This document shows positions 7,176 through 15,366 of a stretch of 42,025 nt of DNA, piece by piece. The stretch is taken from NCBI GenBank assembly GCA_910588025.1, contig CAJUQG010000009.1, positions 1-42,025 on the forward strand, given 5' to 3'. Made by a program: the position numbers and the translations under genes. Origin of the DNA: an uncultured Bacilli bacterium. Lineage in GTDB: Bacteria; Bacillota_I; Bacilli_A; RF39; UBA660. Position 1 is the stretch's first letter; the number at the start of each line of letters is the position of its first letter. The notes beneath the pieces are model-generated. The model was not told where the DNA came from and did not search any database. It saw only the letters and a list, made by a program, of their open reading frames with translations.

Positions 7176-8929
7176 AAAATCGTTTCCTTATTTACATATT
7201 TTACGGTTTCATTATTACAATTTTCACAAATATAATGTTGTTCATGTAAATCAATGCGAACAGCTACCTGTTTTTCTATTCGACGATTATTAATATATTC
7301 GGTTTTTGTTCTCCATGTATCTTTGCTATCAATAATTCGATCTGACTGTAATTTTAAGGCATCCCATTTTCCACAAGTTGGACAAGTACATTCTTTTCCA
7401 TTGGCACCTATAGCTGCCCAAATGACTAAAATAATAAATAAGCCTACAGAAAACCATCCACAATCTATGATAATACCTCCATCCCCAAATAGTTCCATGA
7501 AAAATAAAATAACCATCGCAATAATTAAAACAATAGGTAAGTAAAAATAGGTCCAAGCTTTACTAGAGGCTTCTCCTTGATTATTCCCACGATTAACTTG
7601 ATGATTTAATAATATATTTAATTCTTTTTCAGGTTTAACATACCGATTATATGATTCTTCTAAAAATAGAAGATAAGGTTCAATTTCATCATACATTTGA
7701 TAAGACTCACGATTAAAATCTTTTTGTGTTTGACTTTCTTCACGTTGTTTTTTCATTCGCATGGTAAGAGAAATGATATCCGATATAATTTGTTCATAAT
7801 GGTTATAGTCTAATATTTTTAAATCTTCTTCGGACATTTCAAGTACACCATCTATTAAATTAGGATAGATGTTGCGAAAGAATTCTTTAGTTTTTTCACT
7901 TTGATCAATATTTTTATAACAATATAAAAATAAACTCATGTAAAATTGTTTTTCTGCTAATTCCATCGACGATTCGATTAGTTCGTCATTTTCTGCCTTT
8001 AAACCTACTGATAAACTCTCATGATATTTTGGACTTGCAAACGTAAAAATCTGAGCGTACTTTGATACATGGAATCTCATAAATCTTTTATTTACTAATT
8101 TTAAAATTCCTTCTTGCGAATTTGGATCAATCTTTTTTTGTTCTTTGACGATATTTAGAAAAATATTTAATTTCTTTGAAGGATTTACATAATCATTATA
8201 TGCTTGCTCTAATTCTTTTAAAAAGCTTTTAAATTTTTGATAATCTGGAACACTTTTTCTTAATTCTGGTTTTATTTCTAAGGCTTGTTCATTTTTTAAA
8301 AAGAAAGTATTTACTCGTTTCAAATTTTCTTCATATTGATAATCTTTTAAAATTTCTTCGTCATTACTTTTTAAAATATCATGAAATTCATCGATGACAT
8401 CTGGAAATAAATTACGGAAAAATTCTTCGGTACTTGAACTATTATCAATATTTTCTAAAATATAATAATATAATCCTAAAAAGAATTCCCAAACTTTTGA
8501 TTTAACTACACTAATAATACTTTCTGTTTCATCTGTTTCAAGAGCATAGTTTATTAAAGTACTACTAGTTTCATCACTGAATACAAATAGCATTTCATTT
8601 TGTTTATTTTCTATAAATTTGTTATATGAATCTAAGATATCTTTTAGTATTTCTTCTTTTGATTTCTTTTTTGGTATTTTATTTTTCTCTTTATGATAAT
8701 CCTTTATTTTTTCCTTAATTAGTTTGGCATGTTCGCTTTCTAGTTGATAGGTGTTTTCATCTGTTTCAATGCTTAAAGTATTTTCTTTTAAGGTACTATT
8801 TACGATGGAAGTAAACGGTATTTTTATAATTTTATTCTCGATTTCGATAAACAATTCTTTTTCTTTTACTTGTAATTGACTTGGTATTTTCTTTTTATTA
8901 CTTTGCCAAAGGATATTAAATTTCTTCAT
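7172..8929 (-). CDS. Membrane protein: PH-like start, tandem helical repeat, two TM helices, zinc ribbon
   Basis: About 585 aa, family not recognised. Residues about 17-80 alternate short beta strands with a final helix, like a PH/GRAM fold. Two helical repeats of about 170 residues follow: FFRNLFPDVIDEF and YVNPSKKLNIFLN in the first correspond to FFRNIYPNLIDGV and YVKPEKELNILLN in the second. Two hydrophobic segments lie near 461-482 and 490-508. The C-terminus has CTCPTC (about 514-519) and CENC (about 568-571), a probable zinc ribbon facing the cytoplasm. The start at 8929 is chosen because GGAG lies 6 nt upstream; the longer in-frame start at 8986 would overlap the upstream gene heavily. 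Couples to the AAA+ gene by ATGA overlap. Confidence 0.8.
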   Translation of the reverse strand: MKKFNILWQSNKKKIPSQLQVKEKELFIEIENKIIKIPFTSIVNSTLKENTLSIETDENTYQLESEHAKLIKEKIKDYHKEKNKIPKKKSKEEILKDILDSYNKFIENKQNEMLFVFSDETSSTLINYALETDETESIISVVKSKVWEFFLGLYYYILENIDNSSSTEEFFRNLFPDVIDEFHDILKSNDEEILKDYQYEENLKRVNTFFLKNEQALEIKPELRKSVPDYQKFKSFLKELEQAYNDYVNPSKKLNIFLNIVKEQKKIDPNSQEGILKLVNKRFMRFHVSKYAQIFTFASPKYHESLSVGLKAENDELIESSMELAEKQFYMSLFLYCYKNIDQSEKTKEFFRNIYPNLIDGVLEMSEEDLKILDYNHYEQIISDIISLTMRMKKQREESQTQKDFNRESYQMYDEIEPYLLFLEESYNRYVKPEKELNILLNHQVNRGNNQGEASSKAWTYFYLPIVLIIAMVILFFMELFGDGGIIIDCGWFSVGLFIILVIWAAIGANGKECTCPTCGKWDALKLQSDRIIDSKDTWRTKTEYINNRRIEKQVAVRIDLHEQHYICENCNNETVKYVNKETIL

Positions 8930-9218
8930 GGTCATCTCCAAAAAATATTTGTTTTTGAATTGTTTGTTGCCACTTTTTACGGCCATTCACACGATATTCT
9001 ATTTTACGACCATCTTTCGTAGTAATAATTAAAAGATTTAAAAATTTGGTCGTTACTTCTTGAATTTCTTTTAATTTTAGTTCGTTTTGCTTTTTTCCTA
9101 TATTAAAAGCATGACCTTCAAAGTATAGGGATTGGTCTGTCAATATTAATTTTCCCCCTTTGGCATTCCAACCATCTACCCAATTGGCTGCTCCTTTTTT
9201 GATAATATTTTCTTGCAT
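8916..9218 (-). CDS. GRAM-domain-like small protein
   Basis: About 100 aa. The segment NWVDGWNAKGGKLILTDQSL then YFEGHAFNIG and KLKEIQEV has the order seen in GRAM domains: a strand, the G.L.LT...L.F pattern, a strand, then a turn and the I..I..V strand. GRAM/PH-like domains bind lipids or proteins at membranes. The start at 9218 has AAGGAG 8 nt upstream; the in-frame GTG at 9227 is inside the ribosome binding region. First gene of the GRAM/membrane/AAA+ operon, overlapping the next gene by 14 bp. The GRAM call is from pattern recognition only. Confidence 0.75.
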   Translation of the reverse strand: MQENIIKKGAANWVDGWNAKGGKLILTDQSLYFEGHAFNIGKKQNELKLKEIQEVTTKFLNLLIITTKDGRKIEYRVNGRKKWQQTIQKQIFFGDDHEEI

Positions 9219-9239
9219 TACTCTCACTCCTTTTTATTA

Positions 9240-9296
9240 ATTATCTTGAAAAAAAGGAAAAAAGTTTTCGAATTGGTGTTACTCTTTAGAAATTTT
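9240..9296 (-). promoter_or_regulatory. Promoter region of the GRAM/AAA+ operon (copy 1)
   Basis: AAAATTT, 8 nt, TAACACCAATT (9281-9271), 24 nt, then AGATAAT (9246-9240) followed by TAATAAAAA. Order and spacing match the region before the gene at 5887. A TTGACA is present at 9301-9296 but is not at promoter distance from GATAAT. Confidence 0.6.
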
Positions 9297-9299
9297 GTC

Positions 9300-9325
9300 A
9301 AAAAAAGAAAACTTTTTTAGTTTTC
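9300..9325 (-). terminator. Terminator of the amidase-GT2-exonuclease operon
   Basis: GAAAACT pairs with AGTTTTC across a short A loop and is followed by a T-run. The first stem bases include the stop codon of the exonuclease gene. Confidence 0.85.
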
Positions 9326-10171
9326 TATATAATTTAAAGCTTTTAATATTTCTTTGGTTTTTCGCTTCTCATTTTGGTTTGATAATGCTTCTAGAGGAAT
9401 TGGCAAATCATTTGTTCCTTCTAAACGAATTAATTTAATATTTTTTAATAATTCTTCTTTGAAGATATCCAGCGTTAAACGAACACTATCTTTTTTAATA
9501 TGATTTATATTTTCTAAAATAGTTTCAACATGCCCAAATTCTTGAATCAAGGAAACAGCCATTTTAGGACCTACACGAGGAATGCCAGCAATGTTATCTG
9601 ATTTATCCCCTACTAAAGCTTTATAGTCTGCAAAAAATGGTGGAGATATTTTCCATTTTGATAAGACTTTTTCGGGTGTATAAAAGCAAGTGCTTTTTCC
9701 TTTATACGTTAGTAAGGTTACATGTTCGTTTACTAAACTCAAATAATCGGTATCCCAAGAGGAAATAATGATTTCTGTACTATTTTCATAAATTTTACAA
9801 TATTCTTTGATGTAGTCATCGGTTTCAAATCCCATGGTTGTTTCAAAATATTTGATTTGTAATTCTTCTAGTACGGCTTTGATATCTGGCAAAATAGAAA
9901 AAGGATTTTTATTTTCTTCAATTTTCGTAAAATCCATACGATTCTTTTTGTAATTCTCAGCTTCTTTTTTACGATTTAGTTCTTGTTCTCCATCAAAAAT
10001 TACTAAAATATGCGTCGGATTTACTTGACTCGTTATGTTTAATAAAGCTCCTGTAAATCCCCAAATACCTTCTATATTGCGACCATTTTTTCCTTCTATT
10101 TTGTTGGGCATGCCATAAAACATTTGGAAAAGGAGATTGTGTCCATCGATGAGTAATAATTTATTTTGCAT
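9317..10171 (-). CDS. Stand-alone 5'-3' exonuclease (FEN/PolI N-domain family)
   Basis: 284 aa, the size of free 5'-3' exonucleases such as YpcP/ExoIX that remove RNA primers and flaps. Seen: LLIDGHNLL with the first metal Asp, VIFDGE, the ETDDYIKEY acidic cluster, WDTDYLSLV in place of the usual GDKDLLQLV, and the helix-hairpin-helix region LVGDKSDNIAGIPRVGPK. All acidic positions seem kept, although the wording of two motifs is unusual. It lies 12 bp after a glycosyltransferase gene and ends at a terminator. It may supply flap-nuclease activity if the cell's PolI lacks this domain; that cannot be judged here. Confidence 0.9.
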   Translation of the reverse strand: MQNKLLLIDGHNLLFQMFYGMPNKIEGKNGRNIEGIWGFTGALLNITSQVNPTHILVIFDGEQELNRKKEAENYKKNRMDFTKIEENKNPFSILPDIKAVLEELQIKYFETTMGFETDDYIKEYCKIYENSTEIIISSWDTDYLSLVNEHVTLLTYKGKSTCFYTPEKVLSKWKISPPFFADYKALVGDKSDNIAGIPRVGPKMAVSLIQEFGHVETILENINHIKKDSVRLTLDIFKEELLKNIKLIRLEGTNDLPIPLEALSNQNEKRKTKEILKALNYIEN

Positions 10172-10183
10172 AATTCACCTTTT

Positions 10184-11185
10184 CTAATTAAATTTATAAA
10201 TCTTACGAGCAATTTTGTAACCTGGAACAGCTATAAATCTTGGAAGACACACTAAGGTTGCTAAAGATTTCCATCTAAGTTGTTGATATAATTTTTGATC
10301 ATAATCTTTTAAATAAGCCCATAACTGTTTGATTTTTGATTTGCTTTCTTGCGTATTGGCAATTTTTAATAGGATGGTACATATAGTCATCATCATTGCA
10401 AGATAATGTAATTGATATTGACATAATTTTTTATTCTGCTTTCGGTCATTTAATGGAGAGCCAAATTCTATCATGGTTTTCGTGACAAATAGTTGTTGAT
10501 CTATTCTTTTTATCATAATACTTTCATTGACAGATTGATCTTCTCTTCCAATAAAATAGCGATAAAAATCGGTATTTAAATAAAACATAGTTTTGACAAA
10601 AGAAAGTGGATAATATACAAAAATATTATCTACATAAAAAGTATGTTCTGGTAATTTTATTTTCGTTTCTTTTAAAAGTTTCGTGCGATAAAAAACAGAA
10701 TGCATTAAAAGATATTCACCAGTTTTAAAAGGTTTCATATCGTGCCAAGTAAATATTTGATTTTCTGGAAGATTTGGATAATGAATTACTTTTTGTTCGC
10801 CTTCTTTTTCATAAACATAATTAGCAATCAGTAAATCTACTGTTTGATTTTGTTTGCTGAATTCTTTGATTTTCTTAAGAACTTTTTGTAAAGATTCTTG
10901 ATTCACCCAATCATCACTATCGACCACTTTATAATATAGACCACTTGCAAGTTCTAATCCTTTATTAACTCCTGAACCATGACCACCATTTGGTTTATCA
11001 ATTGCTTTTACAATATTAGGATATTTTTTTTCGTATTCTTGCGCAATTTTTAAGGTTTTATCTTTCGAGCCATCATTAATGATAATAATTTCAATCTCAT
11101 CTTTACCCGTTAAAAGTGTATCAAGACAATGTTTCATATAGGATTCTGAATTATAACAGGGAATTGCAAACGTAATTAGTTTCAA
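10184..11185 (-). CDS. Glycosyltransferase family 2
   Basis: About 333 aa. GT-A fold, with the start KLITFAIPCYNSESYMKHCL, the IIINDGSKDKT segment and the DSDDWV nucleotide/metal-binding DXD-type motif. The C-terminal third holds hydrophobic and basic helices that could associate with the membrane, as in many GT2 enzymes that build surface glycans. The start is taken as TTG at 11185, because AAGGATG lies 7-9 nt before it and homologues begin just before KLITF; the in-frame GTG at 11194 is too close to that site. It follows the amidase gene within 20 bp, so a cell-envelope role is plausible. Substrate unknown. Confidence 0.9.
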   Translation of the reverse strand: MKLITFAIPCYNSESYMKHCLDTLLTGKDEIEIIIINDGSKDKTLKIAQEYEKKYPNIVKAIDKPNGGHGSGVNKGLELASGLYYKVVDSDDWVNQESLQKVLKKIKEFSKQNQTVDLLIANYVYEKEGEQKVIHYPNLPENQIFTWHDMKPFKTGEYLLMHSVFYRTKLLKETKIKLPEHTFYVDNIFVYYPLSFVKTMFYLNTDFYRYFIGREDQSVNESIMIKRIDQQLFVTKTMIEFGSPLNDRKQNKKLCQYQLHYLAMMMTICTILLKIANTQESKSKIKQLWAYLKDYDQKLYQQLRWKSLATLVCLPRFIAVPGYKIARKIYKFN

Positions 11186-11203
11186 AGTTAACACATCCTT
11201 AGC

Positions 11204-12925
11204 TTAATTATAATAGTTTATGATAGAGGATGCAATGTTTTTTCCGATTGTCTCTCGATTTTCGACGATCCAACGGGCATCTTCTTCGTTATCATGATAA
11301 GCTATTTCAATTAGTGTTCCACAAGGAATAAAGGCATCGTTTGCTTCTCCTAAAGACCCATCGGCATATTTTATCCCTCGATTGGTGTAAGGAATATTTT
11401 GTCCAGGATAGATTGCATAGAGATTTTGATAGATATTTGTAGCAATACTTAGAGATGGACTTGTAGCTTTGTCCACATATATTTCAATTCCTCTTGCACT
11501 ACCGCGACCTGAAGCATTGGAATGAATGGCTAGATGAAGGTCACTTTTTACATAATTACTTTCTGATAACCAAGCATTAATATTACCAGAAGAACGATTT
11601 CGATAAACGGTAACTCCATTTTGTTTTAAAACACGTTCCACAACATCGGCAATTTTGTTCATTTCTTGCATTTCGTTGGTGAATCCCACTTTACTTACGC
11701 CATAATTCAGATATTGATTGGAAGGGCTTAAATAAACGACTAAATTTTTTTCACGAATTTGGAAATGGTAGGTATTTATTGGACTATCGTAGCGTTTAGA
11801 ACTAACTGCATATGTTTTTAGGATTGTATCTTCTTCTATCAAAATGGGATTATGATATATTAAGCTTTCCGTTGTTGGATCGGTTCCATCTAGTGTATAG
11901 TAAATGGTTTCATTGGGAGTTCTAGTATCTAGGGTAATTTGCGTTCCTTTTTTGATAAAGGAAGGATTATGAGAAACATAGACAGGATTGGTTGTTTCTT
12001 TTTTGCCAACAAAAATTTCTATTTCTGAGGTTTCAGCAATTTCTTCATAATCTTTATAAATGGCTTTTACTTGGAAACGATAATTTTTATCTTCGTTTAA
12101 ATACTCTGCTGGTAAGGTATATTCTTTGGTTTCTGGCGATAAAGAAATGGTATTTGCTAAATTTCCTTCTTCCCATAAAAGGATTTGAAATTCTGTTGCA
12201 TTTTCTCCACCTTTTAAAAATAGTTTAATATCATTCCAACGAGTTCTAGTTATATCATCTAAAGCTGTTAGGGCAATTTTTCCAATGACTGGGGTATTAA
12301 TATAAACATTATAAGTACTAATTAAGGTATGATTTTCGGTGTATAACTTAGCAGTCAAACGTCCAGCATAACCATCAATTTTTTCATATGGAATTAAAAT
12401 GTTATCGGTTTCAATTTGTTCTTCATAAATTACTTGATTTAAGTATTCTAATTTTAAATTGTATTTTTCACCACGTTGATATCCATACAATGTAAGTCCC
12501 AAGCCACTAGAGGAATTAATATAACGAGTATTGAAGTTGATAAAACTGGAATAAAGCCATAAATAGTCATAGTGGTTGCTACTTTCTTTTATCGTACCAT
12601 TTTTATTTTTAGCTAAAACTTTAAATTTTAAGATATCACCAAAATTAGCAGTAAAGTTTTTTAGTAAAATTAGTGTGTTATCACTTTCGGTACGAAAGAT
12701 TTCTTCTCCTCCTTGATTGGAAACAATTACTTCGTATTTTACTGCATTGTGAGATTCAGAAAGCGCTAAATAAAATTGGCCATCTATTTCTTTTAATTCG
12801 TTACAAGTAAAATCTCCTAGTCTAGGTTCTAAATAATTTTGATAACCCAGAAAGAAACAAATAAAGCTCAAAACAATGGCAATGGATATTATTATCATTA
12901 CTTTATCAGGATGAGTAAACTTCAT
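11204..12925 (-). CDS. Membrane-anchored N-acetylmuramoyl-L-alanine amidase (Amidase_3)
   Basis: 573 aa. A hydrophobic helix at about 9-30 acts as signal anchor. Residues about 45-300 are beta-rich FN3-like repeats, and about 310-385 resemble the chitobiase/beta-hexosaminidase C-terminal fold (YYTLDGTDPTTESLIY). The amidase domain (about 392-573) has HLAIHSNAS and the late Glu in LIEIAYHDN. The usual first zinc ligand motif DPGHGG is replaced by LSPSNQ, as I recall for an SPS(T/N)Q subgroup found in phage and Clostridium/Paenibacillus endolysins. It should cleave the bond between muramic acid and the stem peptide outside the membrane. Own promoter at 12948-12976; probably cotranscribed with the GT2 and exonuclease genes. 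Confidence 0.9.
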   Translation of the reverse strand: MKFTHPDKVMIIISIAIVLSFICFFLGYQNYLEPRLGDFTCNELKEIDGQFYLALSESHNAVKYEVIVSNQGGEEIFRTESDNTLILLKNFTANFGDILKFKVLAKNKNGTIKESSNHYDYLWLYSSFINFNTRYINSSSGLGLTLYGYQRGEKYNLKLEYLNQVIYEEQIETDNILIPYEKIDGYAGRLTAKLYTENHTLISTYNVYINTPVIGKIALTALDDITRTRWNDIKLFLKGGENATEFQILLWEEGNLANTISLSPETKEYTLPAEYLNEDKNYRFQVKAIYKDYEEIAETSEIEIFVGKKETTNPVYVSHNPSFIKKGTQITLDTRTPNETIYYTLDGTDPTTESLIYHNPILIEEDTILKTYAVSSKRYDSPINTYHFQIREKNLVVYLSPSNQYLNYGVSKVGFTNEMQEMNKIADVVERVLKQNGVTVYRNRSSGNINAWLSESNYVKSDLHLAIHSNASGRGSARGIEIYVDKATSPSLSIATNIYQNLYAIYPGQNIPYTNRGIKYADGSLGEANDAFIPCGTLIEIAYHDNEEDARWIVENRETIGKNIASSIINYYN

Positions 12926-12947
12926 ATTAAGACCCCTATCTTACAAG

Positions 12948-12976
12948 ATTATAAAGCAAAATAGATTTGATTGCAA
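12948..12976 (-). promoter_or_regulatory. Promoter of the amidase operon
   Basis: TTGCAA (12976-12971), 17 bp, TATAAT (12953-12948). Its -35 overlaps the T-run of the preceding terminator. Confidence 0.8.
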
Positions 12977-12998
12977 AAAAAAAGAGACAAAATGTCTC
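12975..12998 (-). terminator. Terminator of the ABC exporter operon
   Basis: GAGACA pairs with TGTCTC and is followed by nine T on the minus strand, directly after the permease stop. Confidence 0.9.
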
Positions 12999-12999
12999 A

Positions 13000-14328
13000 T
13001 TATTTTTGACGAGCCGATTTCACAATTTTTTTCCATAATTTTGAACTGCTATAATTTAAAATTCCTACTTTATAAATTCGTAGACCATAACGGAAGAACA
13101 TTATCGTAAAAATAACACAAATTAAAGCCGAGATTCCTAATTCTATTAAAGTTGTTTGACCAAGCATATATATAACAGGAGCAATTAAGAACGATAATAA
13201 TGGAATGTATGAAACAATTTTAACAAATAACGCCCCGTCAAAGGAAGAAGCCATAATCGCAATATAATATCCTACTAACAAAATAATCATTAACGGGGTT
13301 TGTAATTGTTGGTAATCTTCAATGCTTGTTGTCATACTTGCTAAGACTCCAGCTAAAATGGCATAAGCAAGGAAGGAAACAATAAATAGTACTAAAATAA
13401 GTGGTAAGCCTTTTAATAATAGAGCTAAGACACCAGTGTCTTTAATCATTTGAAAGATTTCTGAAACAGAATTTGCCACACTGCCACTCACACTTAAGAC
13501 ACCAGTTGCACCAATTAGGACTCTTAATATATAAGCAATAACGCCATATAATAATAGCAAAGCGCCTTGCAATACAACAAATAGTGTGGAAGAAAAAATT
13601 TTCGAAAGAAAATGAGTTTGTGGAGATACATTAGAAATAATAATTTCCATGCCACGAGTCGATTTTTCTTCATTAATTTCAGCACCAATCATTTGAGTTA
13701 ACATGGTGATTAAAAAGAAAAATGGAACAATGAAAACTAATATTAATCCAGCGGATAACATATCTTTGGATTCTGTATTTTGAGAATCTTCATTGGTAAC
13801 AATTTTTGTAATGGAAACTGGACTTGTTAAAGATGCAATTTCAGTTTCACTTAGGCCACTAGTTGTTAAAACCATACTACTTTTTACTTGATTTAAAACA
13901 GTTTGAATAAGTTGAGTCGTAATTGTATCAACGGCGTCAAAACTAATTACTTCAGAACTTAAATAATTTTCTCTATCAGAATGAATGACAATAATTGTTT
14001 TTTCATCTTCTTTTTTTAAGTCATTTTTTAATGTTTCTAACGATTCATTTGTTTGTTTCACTTCATAATTTTTCATTTCACCAAGGCTTTCAGCAATCGT
14101 ATTAAAACTATGTGCAAATAAGTCATAAGAACCAGTTTCATCTAACACAATTACTTCTCTTTTTTCTTCAAAGTCTCCTCCAAAAGCCGTAATGATTCGG
14201 TCAATATTCATTAAACCAATTAAACAAATAGCGATTAAAATATTGGCTACTTTAAACCATTTGGTATTCATTTTTTTGGCTAAACTTTGTTTTACTAAAA
14301 ACTTTAGTTTACGCTTCATATACTTCAC
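13000..14328 (-). CDS. ABC-2 type exporter permease (NatB/YhaP-like)
   Basis: 442 aa. One hydrophobic helix near the N-terminus (WFKVANILIAICLIGLMNI), a large extracytoplasmic region of about 150 residues, then five to six membrane helices in the C-terminal half. This is the topology of NatB/YhaP-type ABC-2 permeases that export sodium, drugs or peptides. The segment EINEEKSTRGMEIIISNVSP between membrane helices is characteristic of this subfamily. It overlaps the ATPase gene by 20 bp, so the pair form one exporter. Substrate unknown; the MerR-type promoter upstream hints at induction by a metal or small toxic molecule. Confidence 0.9.
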   Translation of the reverse strand: MKYMKRKLKFLVKQSLAKKMNTKWFKVANILIAICLIGLMNIDRIITAFGGDFEEKREVIVLDETGSYDLFAHSFNTIAESLGEMKNYEVKQTNESLETLKNDLKKEDEKTIIVIHSDRENYLSSEVISFDAVDTITTQLIQTVLNQVKSSMVLTTSGLSETEIASLTSPVSITKIVTNEDSQNTESKDMLSAGLILVFIVPFFFLITMLTQMIGAEINEEKSTRGMEIIISNVSPQTHFLSKIFSSTLFVVLQGALLLLYGVIAYILRVLIGATGVLSVSGSVANSVSEIFQMIKDTGVLALLLKGLPLILVLFIVSFLAYAILAGVLASMTTSIEDYQQLQTPLMIILLVGYYIAIMASSFDGALFVKIVSYIPLLSFLIAPVIYMLGQTTLIELGISALICVIFTIMFFRYGLRIYKVGILNYSSSKLWKKIVKSARQK

Positions 14329-15208
14329 CTACTTCATTTAAGAATATTTCGTTTAGTGTTGGATCTTCTACCCGAAATTCCGTAACATGAGAACATTTTT
14401 TGATTTCATTAAAGACAGCATCTATGTACTCATCAGATTCGATTTTTATGACAAAATCTTCGGCATTTTCTAAAACGTCTACAACACCAGGTACTTTTTT
14501 TAGTTTGGTGATATCTAACTCAGCTTTTATATGAATATTTTTCTTGCGATAACTTTTTTTAATTTCTTTTAAAGAGCCCGATAACACACTTTTACCATGA
14601 ACTAAAATAACTAATTTTTCACAAAATAGTTCTACGTGTTCCATTCGATGAGAAGAAAAAATAATACTTGTTTTCTTTTGTTTTAATTCTCTTATTACGT
14701 CCATAAATAGTTCTACGTTAATAGGATCTAAGCCTGAGAATGGTTCATCTAAAATCAATAGTTTTGGTTCATTGATAATGGAGGTTATAAATTGAATTTT
14801 TTGTTGATTTCCTTTACTAAGTTCTTTAATTTTTTTCTCTTTGTATTCTTTGATGTGGAATCGTTCTAACCAATAATCTAATCGTTTTAAAATAGTTTTC
14901 TCATCCATTCCTTTTAACACACCATAAAAAATAACTTGTTCTTTTACTGTTAATTTGGTTAACAAACTTCTTTCTTCGGTTAAAAAACCAATAGAATCGG
15001 TGATATTATAATCGATTTTTTTTCCATTTAAGGTGATTTTACCTTCTGAGCTTTCCAAAAGACCAATAATCATTCTAAATGTTGTGGTTTTTCCAGCACC
15101 ATTGACTCCTAAAAGGCCAAAAATTTCTCCTTCATCTACTGTGAAAGAAAGATTGTCAACCGCTTTGAAGGTGTCATAATATTTTGTAACATTTTCTAAC
15201 TTTAACAT
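14309..15208 (-). CDS. ABC exporter ATP-binding protein (NatA/YhaQ-like)
   Basis: 299 aa. Walker A GVNGAGKTT, signature LSKGNQQKI (the LSKGN variant of this exporter group), Walker B LLILDEPFSGLDP and H-loop SSHRMEHVE are all present. The C-terminal ACT-like tail (about 215-299) matches the DUF4162-type extension of NatA/YhaQ ATPases. Energises the permease at 13000-14328. It has a 78-nt 5' leader from a promoter with MerR-type spacing, so expression is probably induced. Confidence 0.93.
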   Translation of the reverse strand: MLKLENVTKYYDTFKAVDNLSFTVDEGEIFGLLGVNGAGKTTTFRMIIGLLESSEGKITLNGKKIDYNITDSIGFLTEERSLLTKLTVKEQVIFYGVLKGMDEKTILKRLDYWLERFHIKEYKEKKIKELSKGNQQKIQFITSIINEPKLLILDEPFSGLDPINVELFMDVIRELKQKKTSIIFSSHRMEHVELFCEKLVILVHGKSVLSGSLKEIKKSYRKKNIHIKAELDITKLKKVPGVVDVLENAEDFVIKIESDEYIDAVFNEIKKCSHVTEFRVEDPTLNEIFLNEVGEVYEA

Positions 15209-15292
15209 TTCACACTTCCTTTTTTAATAGTATACAATGACTTTTCAAAGAATAAAACTATTAACACTAAGTTTATTCCCGTCATGGCATTT

Positions 15293-15323
15293 ATTTTAAA
15301 CAATTCCCTTAGGGGAAGGTCAA
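15293..15323 (-). promoter_or_regulatory. MerR-family-type promoter (19-bp spacer with dyad)
   Basis: TTGACC (15323-15318) and TAAAAT (15298-15293) are separated by 19 bp, two more than optimal. The spacer holds the dyad TTCCCCTAAGGGAA. Long spacers with a central dyad are the hallmark of promoters untwisted by MerR-family activators such as CueR. It faces the ABC exporter genes. The regulator itself is not in this window. Confidence 0.75.
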
Positions 15324-15366
15324 GGAAAAATTTAATTTTTTCATCTATCATCATTAAAATGCTTTT

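Noticed and set aside
7254..7556. Overlapping ORFs on both strands inside the membrane zinc-ribbon gene
   Set aside because: Both are out of frame with a gene that shows continuous domain structure (membrane helices and CxxC motifs) across this stretch.
15205..15285. 27-codon ORF in the ABC exporter leader ending over the ATPase start
   Set aside because: No Shine-Dalgarno and no recognisable features; overlap with the ATG alone is weak evidence in AT-rich DNA.
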